Shown here in pieces: positions 45,341-54,248 of a stretch of 55,043 nucleotides of DNA. The position numbers and the translations under genes are program-made. Below the pieces are notes generated by a model that saw nothing but the letters and a program-made list of their open reading frames with translations, was not told the origin of the DNA and did no database searches. Source of the DNA: Sphingomonas lacusdianchii (GTDB lineage Bacteria; Pseudomonadota; Alphaproteobacteria; Sphingomonadales; Sphingomonadaceae). The stretch spans positions 1 to 55,043 of the forward strand of contig NZ_JAKRET010000020.1 of assembly GCF_022664395.1 (NCBI RefSeq), read 5' to 3'. Position 1 is the stretch's first letter. Each line of letters opens with the position of its first letter.

Positions 45341-45432
45341 GCCAGCGGCAGGAAGCGATAGACGGTGCTGCGTGAAATCCTCAGGTCGCGCGCGATATGC
45401 GCCGGCGATCGGCTCGATCCGTCCCCGACAAA
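45340..45432 (-). pseudogene. Remnant of a resolvase C-terminal helix-turn-helix
   Basis: The minus strand encodes SPAHIARDLRISRSTVYRFL, the DNA-binding end of a Tn3-type resolvase, without the catalytic domain. It abuts the glycosyltransferase stop codon and marks the start of the more AT-rich, mobile-element-rich region. Confidence 0.6.
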
Positions 45433-45434
45433 TG

Positions 45435-45593
45435 CTAAATCAAAATCTCGGGTCCGACAGATCGGACGGGGACCAAGCGAGCTTCGAGTTCGGCGATGTA
45501 TCTGGCGATTGCCTGACGCGACGGATGGTCGTTCAGCCGATCGATGATATGTTTGGCGCGGGCAATTTCACGTTGAATGGCGGTCTGTTGCAT
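45435..45593 (-). CDS. Small helical protein of unknown function
   Basis: The frame encodes 52 residues from ATG 45593, preceded by GGAGACGAGT, a good ribosome site. The product (MQQTAIQREIARAKHIID, then LNDHPSRQAIARYIAELEAR) is predicted as two amphipathic helices. No family was recognised. The ribosome site and coding character support it, but it lies among gene debris. The rest of the 45341-45872 gap holds the resolvase remnant and about 280 bases of AT-rich DNA with no gene seen. Confidence 0.5.
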   Translation of the reverse strand: MQQTAIQREIARAKHIIDRLNDHPSRQAIARYIAELEARLVPVRSVGPEILI

Positions 45594-45872
45594 ACTCGTC
45601 TCCGGCCCCCCGAAAACAGACCGTCGCTCGTGCCGGATTAACGTTAAAAATGCGTTAATTTCCTATTCTTGGATTCCCGATCGCTCATCGGAGCGACTGA
45701 TTTCGTTTCATATCGGGACTGCCAGCACACGACATGGCTCCTTTAATCTGGGTCTAATACAAAAGGTTGAAACAGCCACCTAACTGATTGTCATTAGTAA
45801 GCTTTAATCAGGACGGATGTTTTTGGTCTTGGCATAAGTCGGGGAAGGCATATTGCCGAAGGTATCGAGACA

Positions 45873-47657
45873 TCAAGCCGCCAACGCTTTGACGTCGAGA
45901 TCGTTAGCGGCCGCGGTAAGGCCGGCATCGCGGGCAAGCATTGCAAAGGTACCACCACGCGCAATCAACTCGTCGAAACCTCCTGTTTCGACCATTCTTC
46001 CCTGATCTAGAACGACGATCCGGTCCGCGGAACGGATCGTCGAAAGACGGTGGGCGATGATGAAGGTCGTTCGGCCTTGCCGAAGACGATCGAGGCTTTC
46101 TTGAAGTCGAGCCTCCGTCGCGACATCCAGTGCGCTGGTAGCCTCGTCGAGCAGGAGGATCGGAGCATCTTTCAGCAACGCACGAGCAATGGCAATGCGC
46201 TGGCGTTCGCCGCCGGACAGCCCCTGCCCCCGCTCTCCGACGTTCGCAGCATAACCGCCTTCCTTGCGAATAATAAACTCGTGGCAACCCGCCAGCTTCG
46301 CTGCGTTCTCTATTGCGACCATCGCCGCGTCCGGGTTACCGATAGCGATATTCTCTGCGATGGTCCGATTAAATAAACCCGCTTCCTGAAACACGACACC
46401 GGTAGATGCACGAAGCGAGGCGAGCGACACGCCTTTAATGTCCTGCCCGTCGACCAGAATCCGTCCTTTGTCGGGGTCGAACGCACGTTGGAGCAGGCCG
46501 AGTGCCGTGGACTTACCTGATCCCGTCGGCCCGACGATTGCGATTGTCTGGCCAGGCTTGGCTTCGAAAGACAGGTTGCATACTTGCCCCGATCCGCCGG
46601 GATACCGGAATGAGACATTGTCGAAGGTTACATGCCCACGCTCCACGCGCAACGCGGGCGCGTTCGGTTGCTCTTCAATATGTGAACCTGCATCAAGAAC
46701 CTCATAAAATTGCTCAAGCGATGGCAATCGTTGTGAGACACCAATGATGAACGATGTTAGTTGCTCAAGTCGCGATATCATCAGCGTCGCGAAACCTACG
46801 AAAGTTACAACATCGCCAATGGTTGCTAACTGCTGCCGGGCCAGCACAGTGCCAACTCCAAAGATCGCAACAATGGCGATCGACGATGCGCCGCGGGTGA
46901 GCACGGCGGACACCGCCCACCAGTTCAGCACAGGGTATTGAGCACGCAGTAGTTCGTGTAACGACGTACGGACCGAGCGCAGTTCGTCCGGCACCGCAAG
47001 GAAGCTCTGCAGCACCGTGACGTTGCCAAACAGGTCGCCAAGCTGGCCAGATATGTCCGTGAACCGGTTTTCAACGTTCTCCTGCCCTACCGACGTCCGA
47101 CGCATCACTATAATATTTATTGCGGAATAACCACCTAGTAGTGCGATAAGCACAAGGGAAAGACGCCAGTTAGTCATTAACGCCACGGGTACGAGCGTGA
47201 TCAAGATAACCGCATTCACGGTTTGCTCGCGAAGTAACGGCAGCCAAAGGCCGAAAAGATTATCGCATCCGGCAATCATGATGCGCATCAATCGCCCTGA
47301 GCGGGCTTTGAGATGAAACGCTGGCGGCAGGGCAAGCAAATGTTCAACGAAATGGGACATGGCGTTCAGGCGTCGCCGGTGTGCCATACGATCCGATACG
47401 AGCGAAATCACCATCGCACCGAAAAACCCAGCGAGGCTGGTAAGGCACCAGACGCCCACAAATGTAAGCGGGTTACTGCCCGCGGTAAGGCCATTGATAG
47501 CCCGCCCGAACAATACTGGTTCGGTGACTTGAAGGATCGCAACCAGGATACCAGCAGTCGCTAGCCCCATCGAGCGCCAACGCTCGACGCGGAGTTCGCC
47601 TATTGCACGAAGGAAGACATGACGTCGGCTCGATTTGCGATGGGCGGTGGCGGTCAT
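45873..47657 (-). CDS. ndvA: NdvA/ChvA-like ABC exporter (cyclic beta-glucan type)
   Basis: I prefer ATG 47657 (594 residues) to a TTG at 47687. The N-terminal 310 residues form a six-helix exporter domain with the family segments EPVLFGRAINGLTAG and YPVLNWWAVSAVLTRGAS. The ATPase domain has Walker A GPTGSGKST, signature LSGGERQ, Walker B ILLLDEATSALD and the H-loop IIAHRLSTIR. The pattern follows rhizobial NdvA and ChvA throughout. Those proteins export cyclic beta-1,2-glucan to the periplasm, but no cyclic glucan synthase gene is in the window, so the substrate is uncertain. It is single-gene and more AT-rich than the chromosome to its left. Confidence 0.85.
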   Translation of the reverse strand: MTATAHRKSSRRHVFLRAIGELRVERWRSMGLATAGILVAILQVTEPVLFGRAINGLTAGSNPLTFVGVWCLTSLAGFFGAMVISLVSDRMAHRRRLNAMSHFVEHLLALPPAFHLKARSGRLMRIMIAGCDNLFGLWLPLLREQTVNAVILITLVPVALMTNWRLSLVLIALLGGYSAINIIVMRRTSVGQENVENRFTDISGQLGDLFGNVTVLQSFLAVPDELRSVRTSLHELLRAQYPVLNWWAVSAVLTRGASSIAIVAIFGVGTVLARQQLATIGDVVTFVGFATLMISRLEQLTSFIIGVSQRLPSLEQFYEVLDAGSHIEEQPNAPALRVERGHVTFDNVSFRYPGGSGQVCNLSFEAKPGQTIAIVGPTGSGKSTALGLLQRAFDPDKGRILVDGQDIKGVSLASLRASTGVVFQEAGLFNRTIAENIAIGNPDAAMVAIENAAKLAGCHEFIIRKEGGYAANVGERGQGLSGGERQRIAIARALLKDAPILLLDEATSALDVATEARLQESLDRLRQGRTTFIIAHRLSTIRSADRIVVLDQGRMVETGGFDELIARGGTFAMLARDAGLTAAANDLDVKALAA

Positions 47658-47838
47658 GGCGCAACTCAACAGCTCGCTGATGGACAAAACGCGACCACTT
47701 CAATCGCGACCATCCTAAGCTAGCTTATCAAGGTTAACGCGAGGTTCCTGCATGGCATATGCCGCTCTGCACCAGCATGTGCGCATTATTGCCAAAGCCA
47801 TCCATTGTTCCAGGCCTTCTCAACGCCGCAAAGCGACC

Positions 47839-47853
47839 TTGTGCAGTGCACAA
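47839..47853. promoter_or_regulatory. Perfect 15-bp palindrome
   Basis: TTGTGCA-G-TGCACAA lies just upstream of the broken gene at 47867. The TGCA-N-TGCA centre is shared with the palindrome upstream of ugd. Confidence 0.4.
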
Positions 47854-47866
47854 TGGTTGACGTCAT

Positions 47867-48317
47867 ATGACTCAAAAGCCAAACAGTAAAGTCTCGTCAG
47901 CCCGCTGAGCAGGGCATCCCTTCCAAGACGTCCTGGCTTGCGACTATCAAGCGCAACAAGGGTTGGCTTATTGGCAGCCTCGGTGCGGGAGCACTAGCGA
48001 CACTCGCCCTATTTAGGGACGAAAGGTTTTCCGAAAACCCATGGGTTAACGGCGAGATGGCCCGCTTTCGATATTACGTGGCATCTCTCACTCGCCCGTG
48101 GAACCGGTACCCGGTTGCGGCGATCAGCGTCCTTGATACGGCCGCGCGCGTTTCGATAACGTCGTTCGAGCAGCAAACTATGCTAGCAGCGGCGGAAAAG
48201 GCGGCGGCGCGGATCATGCAAATTTCACGTGAAGGGTTGTCGCATAAGCCAACAGCACCGATCGATAGCAGAGCGGTTTCGCAAGTGATCCCAGCGTACC
48301 CAGTTGTTAGGACCTAA
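47867..48317 (+). pseudogene. Broken gene: membrane segment joined to half a GAF domain
   Basis: ATG 47867 opens MTQKPNSKVSSA, then meets a stop; one frame over, the sequence continues PAEQGIPSKTSWL, then NKGWLIGSLGAGALATLALF, a membrane segment. This frame then runs directly into RDERFSENPWVNGEMARFRY and the second half of a GAF domain. That half is closely similar to the intact GAF protein at 53032-53589. The first half of GAF is missing. It looks like a deletion fusion of two genes plus a frameshift. An ORF from ATG 48057 (86 residues) covers only the fragment. Confidence 0.6.
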
Positions 48318-48375
48318 CTGTCAAACGGCAACGTGCCATAAACTTCGAAAAAGTCGGACTCTGGCCAAGCGTTGA

Positions 48376-50343
48376 TCATGCAATGCGCAGTTCGGAGGTG
48401 CGGCCTCGATCTGGTATCATGTGTGTCAGAAGCCACGCAGCTAGGTCGAGTGCCGGCATTGGTTTTGCAAAAAGATAACCTTGTACGCGTTGACAGCCGA
48501 GGTCAGCCAACCAAGCGAGTTGCTCTTCGGTCTCCACACCCTCTGCAACGCAGTCGAGCTCGAGGGTCCGGCACAGCGCCAAGACTCCGGAAAAAATGTT
48601 GCGCCCGGACGGTTCGTCCATGTTTTCGATAAAGCTACGATCCAGCTTTACCTTGTCAAACGGGAGGCGCCGAAGATGCCCGAGACTAGAATAACCAACA
48701 CCAAAATCATCTAGCGCAAAACGTGCGCCAAGCGCGCGAAGCGATTGAATGCCACGAACTGCGGCATCGAAATCACGCATCACTGCCGTTTCCGTTAGTT
48801 CGAATGTAATTCGCCTCGGATCAACGCAGCTTTCGTTGATAAGATCAATTATACTGCCCAACGTAGGTACCGATGTAATGTCTTTCGTCGACAGGTTAAA
48901 GGACAGGCGAATCGAATGTGGCATTGCACTAAATTCGATAAGTGCCTTCCGAAATAGTGCTAGCGTCAGGTCGTTTATGATGTTTAGCTTCTCAGCGGCG
49001 ACAATAAAACGATCAGGCGGTACTAGGCCGATGACCGGGCTTGTCCATCGGCCCAGCGCTTCGATCGACAATACATCCCCACTTTGTGTGCAGACAATAG
49101 GTTGGTAGCAAACGTGCAACTCGGTCTCGAAGTTGGCACTTACCAGTGCATTTTCGATTGCAATCTCCGACCGTATCCGGTTCTCATGTTCAAACGAAAA
49201 CACTGCACAGCCGCCACGATCGTATGTCTTCATGTGGTAAGCAGCGTAATCAGCCCGATCAAAAAGCTCATGCACGGTACTGCCTGCTTCCGGAAAGACT
49301 GCAACGCCCCCGGAGCAACCGATCGTGATAGTCCGCCCGTCGATATAGAAAGGGTTGGCCAACGCTTTGCAAATTGTCTGCGCGGCTGTCTGCACATGGG
49401 TTGGTGGGTCAGCGAATAGCACGCCGAACTCGTCGCCGCCTAAACGGGCAAGAATGATCCGATCGCTCGTAAAGTTTGAAAGGCGCGCGCCTACCTCTAC
49501 AAGCAGACGATCACCGCAGGCATGGCCATATGTGTCGTTAATTGCCTTAAAGCGGTCGAGGTCAAGGACCGCTATTGCCATCTGCCTGTTGTCCGTTTTC
49601 GCAGCTTGCAGCCATTCCTCAAAGCGGTTGAAGAAATGCCGACGGTTAGGCAATCCCGTTAACATATCGGTGTAGGCCAAGTGCCCGTTTTCGACGCTAA
49701 GGCGCTGCGTTTCTTCTTGCTCGCGAACCAGTTCCGCCTTTGAGCGGATCATGTTCGTGAATCCACGGAAGCCGTTCAACAGAACGCGAACCATCACCCC
49801 GGTCACCAAGGCGATGTTTAGCGCCATAGCAACGAACACAGGGTCCCCACGCCACAGATAGTAGACGAGATACGGCAAGGTCACGACCGCTGTGACGAGC
49901 ATAGCTGCGGAAGGAAGGTGCGATAAACAAAAGATGCACCCTATAACGGTGGCAGCGATGAACAGCGCGACATGCCCATGCTGTTCGACGCCGCCATATT
50001 CGTTCATTAGCAGCGACCAAACCAGAAAGATGGCGCCCAGTACCCCCGCCAATACCGTGGTGCTAACTAGCTGCGCACGTGCAACTTCTACGCTGATTTC
50101 GCCGGTATCCGGCGCACGGAGCCAGCGAAAGATTCGCCAGCAGCAAGTGCTGATGAGTGCCCCCAGGAAACCGATCGTTGCCCAAAATGGAGCAAAGCCG
50201 TAGTGGGTGTACGTGACTGCGCAGGCGTTGAGCACGAGCAAGGTGTATAACAGCGGCACCTGTCTCTTGAGTTCGCCATATTGGGCGATCACAATATCTG
50301 GCTCGTGAGAGATTCTCAGCCAGTTTAGCATATCCTTTGCCAT
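48376..50343 (-). CDS. Membrane GGDEF-EAL c-di-GMP protein
   Basis: This 655-residue protein has about six membrane segments in residues 28-200. Then comes a GGDEF domain with an intact signature (ARLGGDEFGVLF) and an EAL domain with EALGRW, FELTETAV, DDFGVGYSSLGHL and CVAEGVETEEQL. The catalytic EAL Glu and the DDFG pair are present, so phosphodiesterase activity is possible alongside cyclase activity. It is a single gene. With the degenerate GGDEF gene at 20 kb it suggests c-di-GMP control of surface behaviour in this strain. Confidence 0.93.
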   Translation of the reverse strand: MAKDMLNWLRISHEPDIVIAQYGELKRQVPLLYTLLVLNACAVTYTHYGFAPFWATIGFLGALISTCCWRIFRWLRAPDTGEISVEVARAQLVSTTVLAGVLGAIFLVWSLLMNEYGGVEQHGHVALFIAATVIGCIFCLSHLPSAAMLVTAVVTLPYLVYYLWRGDPVFVAMALNIALVTGVMVRVLLNGFRGFTNMIRSKAELVREQEETQRLSVENGHLAYTDMLTGLPNRRHFFNRFEEWLQAAKTDNRQMAIAVLDLDRFKAINDTYGHACGDRLLVEVGARLSNFTSDRIILARLGGDEFGVLFADPPTHVQTAAQTICKALANPFYIDGRTITIGCSGGVAVFPEAGSTVHELFDRADYAAYHMKTYDRGGCAVFSFEHENRIRSEIAIENALVSANFETELHVCYQPIVCTQSGDVLSIEALGRWTSPVIGLVPPDRFIVAAEKLNIINDLTLALFRKALIEFSAMPHSIRLSFNLSTKDITSVPTLGSIIDLINESCVDPRRITFELTETAVMRDFDAAVRGIQSLRALGARFALDDFGVGYSSLGHLRRLPFDKVKLDRSFIENMDEPSGRNIFSGVLALCRTLELDCVAEGVETEEQLAWLADLGCQRVQGYLFAKPMPALDLAAWLLTHMIPDRGRTSELRIA

Positions 50344-50430
50344 CGCCGATTGATGGCAGATTCGCGCTAAGGGACCGTAAACAAACGAGAACGTCGCTGC
50401 TGCGGCGCTATCGAGCAGAACGAGCAGGGA

Positions 50431-50541
50431 ATGGTCCAGCTTCCAGACCCGAAACGGTTGGGTGCCCGTCGGCGGATCGTTCTCGCGCTGGCCGCCGCGG
50501 GTCTGCTGCTTACCTCGGCTAGCATACTCTACGTCGCGTGA
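50431..50541 (+). CDS. Short membrane peptide, possibly a truncated gene
   Basis: ATG 50431, behind GAGCAGGGA, opens 36 residues with a basic start and one hydrophobic segment (IVLALAAAGLLLTSA). The stop falls 4 bases before the IS481 end, so this may be the 5' fragment of a gene cut by that insertion. Confidence 0.3.
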   Translation: MVQLPDPKRLGARRRIVLALAAAGLLLTSASILYVA

Positions 50542-50545
50542 GGCC

Positions 50546-51463
50546 TAGGTGTTTGATCCCACGGTTTGATGGTGCAATCCTTTCGTTGGAATGGAAGGAT
50601 GCCGTATGGGACAGGTACGTCATGGGTGCGCCACGACCACGCACGCCGTCCGAGCAGCAATACAGCATGCCGCAAGCTTCGCTCGCGACGTTGAGCCGGG
50701 AGCTGGGGATCAACCCCAAGACGGTGGCGAAGTGGCGTAAGAGGGCGACGGTCGAGGATCTAAAAACCGGGCCGAAGGCCCCTCATTCAACGACCCTGAC
50801 CGAGGCGGAGGAGGCAATGGTTGTGGCGTTCCGGCGCCACACGCTGCTGCCGCTCGACGACTATCTCTATGCGTTGCAGCCATCGATCCCGCACCTGACC
50901 CGCTCAGCGCTGCATCGGTGCCTTCAGCGACACGGCATCTCGCGCCTGCCGGACATCGAAGGCGACAAGCCAAAGCGGCAACGCTTCAAGCGCTACCCCA
51001 TCGGCTTCTTCCACATCGACATTGCTGAGGTGCAGACTGCCGAAGGCAAGCTCTACCTGTTCGTCGGCATTGACCGCACCAGCAAGTTCGCGGTCACCCA
51101 GCTGGTCGACAAGGCCGATCGCCGGACAGCTTGGGAGTTCCTCGAACACCTGCTGAAAGCAGTGCCGTATCGCATCCACACGATCGAGCACCGGCTCACC
51201 AAGCCGAACCATCCGTGGACCAACGGACAAGTCGAGCGGATGAACCGGACCATCAAGGAAGCGACCGTCAAACGCTTCCACTATGAGAGCCACGACCAGC
51301 TCCGGACGCACCTCGCCGACTTCATGGCCGCCTATAACTTCGCTCGCCGGCTCAAGACGCTCAGCGGGCTCACACCCTACGAATACATCACCAAGATCTG
51401 GACGTCAGAGCCAGATCGGTTCATCCTCAATCCGATCCACCAGATGCCGGGACTAAACACCTA
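50546..51463 (+). mobile_element. IS481-family insertion sequence, defective
   Basis: Ends TAGGTGTTTGATCCC and GGGACTAAACACCTA are inverted repeats with 13 of 15 matches. The 918-bp size is just under the family norm, in keeping with an internal deletion of about 100 bp in the transposase gene. Confidence 0.7.
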
Positions 51464-51581
51464 CCTAACGCTCAAGAAACGCCTCACAGAGCAACTGCTA
51501 TCGGTGGCGCTGTGGCAACGGAGGCTTGGCGCACAATCACCTTGGCAGACTGATGACCGCGAGCGATCGCCAGATCCTTAG
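50605..51581 (+). pseudogene. IS481 transposase, frameshifted and lacking part of the DDE core
   Basis: The best ribosome site (GGAAGGA) points to ATG 50605, whose frame stops after about 45 codons. The long frame beginning one base off carries the conserved HTH (LGINPKTVAKWRKRAT) and the first catalytic Asp region (GFFHIDIAEV). In this family a segment with the second catalytic Asp (TDNG) follows VPYRIHT. Here VPYRIHTI runs straight into EHRLTKPNHPWTNGQ, so about 33 codons including that Asp are gone. The reading continues past the IS end to 51581 because the normal stop is lost. It should be inactive. Confidence 0.75.
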
Positions 51582-52415
51582 AGTCAGGACCCATTGATGT
51601 GAGCGTCGCGATCTGATTCAGGCTCCGCAAGGAGACCGGGATGAGTGACCTGTTTTGGCTGACGGATGAGCAGATCGAGCGGCTGCGGCCGTTCTTTCCC
51701 AAGAGCCACGGGAGGCCGAGGGTAGACGATCGGCGGGTGCTGAGTGGCATCGTATTCGTCAATCGCAATGGGCTGCGCTGGCGAGATGCGCCCAGCGCCT
51801 ATGGGCCACACAAGACGCTGTACAATCGGTGGAAGCGTTGGGGCGAGGCCGGTGTGTTCACGCGAATGATGGAAGGTCTGGCTGCAGCTGGCGCCGAGCC
51901 ACAGACGGTCATGATCGACGCAACCTACCTCAAGGCTCACCGCACGGCATCGAGCCTGCGGGTTAAAAAGGGGATCTCGGCCGCCTGATCGGCCGCACCA
52001 AAGGCGGCATGAACACCAAGCTTCACGCCATCGCCGATGCGAACGGACGCCCCTTGAGCTTCTTCATGACCGCGGGCCAAGTCAGCGACTACACCGGTGC
52101 GGCAGCGCTGCTCGATGACATGCCGAAGGCGCAGTGGCTGCTTGGTGATCGCGGCTACGACGCCGACTGGTTCAGGGATGCCCTCCAGGCCAAAGGCATC
52201 CAGCCCTGCATCCCAGGCCGCAGGTCGCGCAACGAACCGGTCCGGTACGACAAGCGCCGCTACCGGCGTCGCAGCCGCATCGAGATCATGTTCGGCCGCC
52301 TCAAGGACTGGCGCCGGGTCGCCACCCGCTACGACCGCTGCCCGACCGCCTTCTTCTCCGCAATCGCTCTCGCTGCCACCGTCATCTTCTGGCTGTGATC
52401 AACGAGTCCTGACCC
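51581..52415 (+). mobile_element. IS5-family (IS427 group) insertion sequence
   Basis: Terminal repeats GAGTCAGGACCCATTGAT and, inverted, GGGTCAGGACTCGTTGAT match at 15 of 18 positions. TA dinucleotides flank both ends, the usual target duplication of this group. The 835-bp size is typical. Confidence 0.8.
51641..52398 (+). CDS. IS5-family transposase made by -1 frameshifting
   Basis: The first frame (51641-51988) encodes the DUF4096-type N-terminal domain and the first catalytic Asp region (MIDATYLKAHRTA). The second frame (to 52398) encodes MNTKLHAIADANGRP, the DRGYDADWF second Asp and the RSRIEIMFGRLKDW Glu region. They join by a -1 slip on the A5 run in TTAAAAAGG at about 51963-51971, giving KKGDLGRLIGRTKGG across the junction. 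IS427-type elements commonly use such programmed slippage. All three catalytic residues are present, so it is likely active. Confidence 0.85.
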
Positions 52416-52417
52416 TA

Positions 52418-52435
52418 ATCAACGAGTCCTGACCC
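52418..52435. repeat. Second, solitary right end of the same IS type
   Basis: The 18-bp end repeat occurs again 2 bases after the IS end, with TA between and after. It is a scar of an earlier or tandem insertion at the same TA target. Confidence 0.7.
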
Positions 52436-52614
52436 TAGGCCGCCAGCCCCTTTCCACTACCACGATTTTCATCGCCCTGAGGGTCAACGCCGGTCGGGTC
52501 GAAAAAGTACCGTTCCCAGATGTCTCGGTCAGTCTCGTGGCGTGCCTCTCGCATCGCTTCGCGAACAGCGTTCTGAAGGTCGGCGGCATCTATCATCGTA
52601 CGCCCCGTCATCAT
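52435..52614 (-). CDS. Small protein, possibly cut by an IS
   Basis: The frame encodes 59 residues (MMTGRTMIDAADLQNAVREA, then HETDRDIWERYFFDPTGVD). The start is an ATG-ATG pair at 52614 or 52611. The stop codon is formed at the IS boundary (TA of the target site), so the original gene was probably longer. No family was recognised. The helical, charged start resembles a coding region rather than noise. Confidence 0.4.
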   Translation of the reverse strand: MMTGRTMIDAADLQNAVREAMREARHETDRDIWERYFFDPTGVDPQGDENRGSGKGLAA

Positions 52615-52804
52615 GTCCCAAGTTGGGACGGATGAATCGCCGTAACCGTATCAAAATAGGAATCCTATAGTATTTTTAGAATCGACGTTCGGCTGCCCCA
52701 TAAGCGGGCCAGCTGACCATCGACCGTTCGTAACGCCGCTTCGCAGTCCACCGTCCGAGCATTATAGCGGCGACGACCGTCCCTTCTCGAAAACAGGGTT
52801 ATGA

Positions 52805-53005
52805 ATCTGCCCGCCCAGACATGGCCGCTAATCACGCATCTAGCCGGTCAGATACGGCAAACGGCGCTATTGGTGACGGAGCCGCATCAGGATCATGTTC
52901 GGAAGCTTCAAGAACGGGCGCCGCGTCGCAACTCGCTACGACCGCTGCCCTCTCACCTTCTTTTCCGTCACCAGCCTCGCTGCCATCGACCTCTTCGGAC
53001 TGTAA
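52805..53005 (+). pseudogene. Decayed 3' end of an IS5-family transposase
   Basis: The frame reads PVRYGKRRYW, stop, RSRIRIMFGSFKNGRRVAT and RYDRCPLTFFSV, closely matching RSRIEIMFGRLKDWRRVAT of the intact IS at 51.6-52.4 kb, with three internal stop codons. It is an old fragment of a relative. Confidence 0.7.
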
Positions 53006-53031
53006 CCAACGGGTAATGCTTCCAGAATGGT

Positions 53032-53589
53032 TCAGATGAGAGGCGGGGATGATGCCCCAGGTGATATATTTCGATCTTGCGAGATTTGTACGATCCGCTC
53101 GGCAGCTTCATTAGCTGCGTTCATAATGACCTTGCGCTCCAGTTCCGAGATTGTAAGGCGCACTTTATCGTCTAGGACGCTTAGAACGCCAACAGGCAAT
53201 CGTCCGTAAGGCCGAACCAGCGATGCTGCGTAAAATTTGAAACGCGCATTTTCACCGTTGATCCAGGGATTTTCCGCAAAGCGTTCGTCGCTACTGAGGT
53301 CCGGTATGACAAACAGTTCGTTCCCGGCGGCGAGCGCATGCCCAGACAGGGAGTTCTTTCGACTGTATGCACCGACCGAGAACCTATGGGCTGCGATCAC
53401 ATACTGGGTATCACCGTACAAGATCGACAGCAGCGACGATGTTCCGCGCACTAGCCTGCAAGCGTCTTCGCAAATCGCATTAAGCTTCGCATCGTCTCGA
53501 GCCTGAACTGCACCTGTGTCGACGACGGCGCGTTCGCGTTCCGCTTCGTTCGGGCCGGTAGGTGGTGGCGAAAATATGTAAACACTCAC
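53032..53589 (-). CDS. GAF-domain protein
   Basis: This 185-residue protein starts at GTG 53589. Residues 25-175 form a GAF fold (LNAICEDACRLVRGTSSLLS, then FVIPDLSSDERFAENPW and LPVGVLSVLDDKVRLT). GAF proteins of this kind bind small ligands or chromophores; no Cys-His chromophore site is evident. No output domain is attached, so it may act through a partner such as a kinase or the nearby GGDEF-EAL protein. A half copy is present at 48.0-48.3 kb, indicating past duplication or rearrangement. Confidence 0.78.
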   Translation of the reverse strand: MSVYIFSPPPTGPNEAERERAVVDTGAVQARDDAKLNAICEDACRLVRGTSSLLSILYGDTQYVIAAHRFSVGAYSRKNSLSGHALAAGNELFVIPDLSSDERFAENPWINGENARFKFYAASLVRPYGRLPVGVLSVLDDKVRLTISELERKVIMNAANEAAERIVQISQDRNISPGASSPPLI

Positions 53590-53920
53590 GGATTCAGCCT
53601 TAACTTCTTAGCGTTAGCCTTAGCCGCACCTTTTCGCTTCTATAACCCTCGATTATTTTAGAACTGTCTCAGTTCAAGACGATTGGATCTACCTGTCCAG
53701 TCTATAACTTGCCGATTTATTGAAACCTGTTCGGTTTTCGCAGACACAAGCACGAGGACAGTCGATGGGGGTCGTCACTGTCAATGCTCCGGGAGTGGCG
53801 TCCGTCTTGGCGCCATCTTCACCTAGCGGCGGTCAATGGCCCAAGGTGCGCTGATCGCGGAGGGTGCCGGGAAAGAGGTCGTGCGCGCATTCCAATACCG
53901 GGCGTTGCAGGCGCAAGTGA

Positions 53921-54109
53921 GTAAGTCGCATCGAAGCGAACGCGGAAACGGTCGCCGATAACCTTGAAGAGGCCGCCGATAACGTCACGAGCGAAGCAGC
54001 CGAAGCCAATCTCGGGAACACTGCAGAAGCAGTGCGCGCGACCGGCAAGAACCAGGCAGAAGACATGCGCACCCACGATGCCGACACGAATTTGAAGAAC
54101 GGCATCTAA
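53921..54109 (+). pseudogene. 3' remnant of an Asn/Ala/Glu-rich small protein
   Basis: After a stop at 53918 the frame encodes 62 residues with no start codon until late: IEANAETVADNLEEAADNVT, then GNTAEAVRATGKNQAED. It resembles the helical tail of small sphingomonad lipoproteins. The N-terminus with the lipobox is absent. The rest of the gap 53590-54248 is AT-rich near the GAF promoter and shows no other gene. Confidence 0.45.
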
Positions 54110-54248
54110 CACTGCCGACTTCGGACCAGCCAGGCCGATAGGTGCCACGCATGGGAAGTCGGTTTGGAAAGGCGCTCGCTTCGCTGCGAGTGCCTCTTTC
54201 CATCTGTATCAATAATTGTTGGTGCTAGGTCGCGTGGACAAAATCAGG

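Noticed and set aside
45873..47657. The ABC exporter as the RTX protein's type I exporter
   Set aside because: Its sequence follows NdvA/ChvA, it lacks the C39-like N-terminal domain common in RTX exporters, and no membrane fusion partner is adjacent.
53819..54148. A 109-residue minus-strand frame in the 53.6-54.2 kb gap
   Set aside because: It is opposite the Asn/Ala/Glu-rich remnant and has no ribosome site or domain signs.
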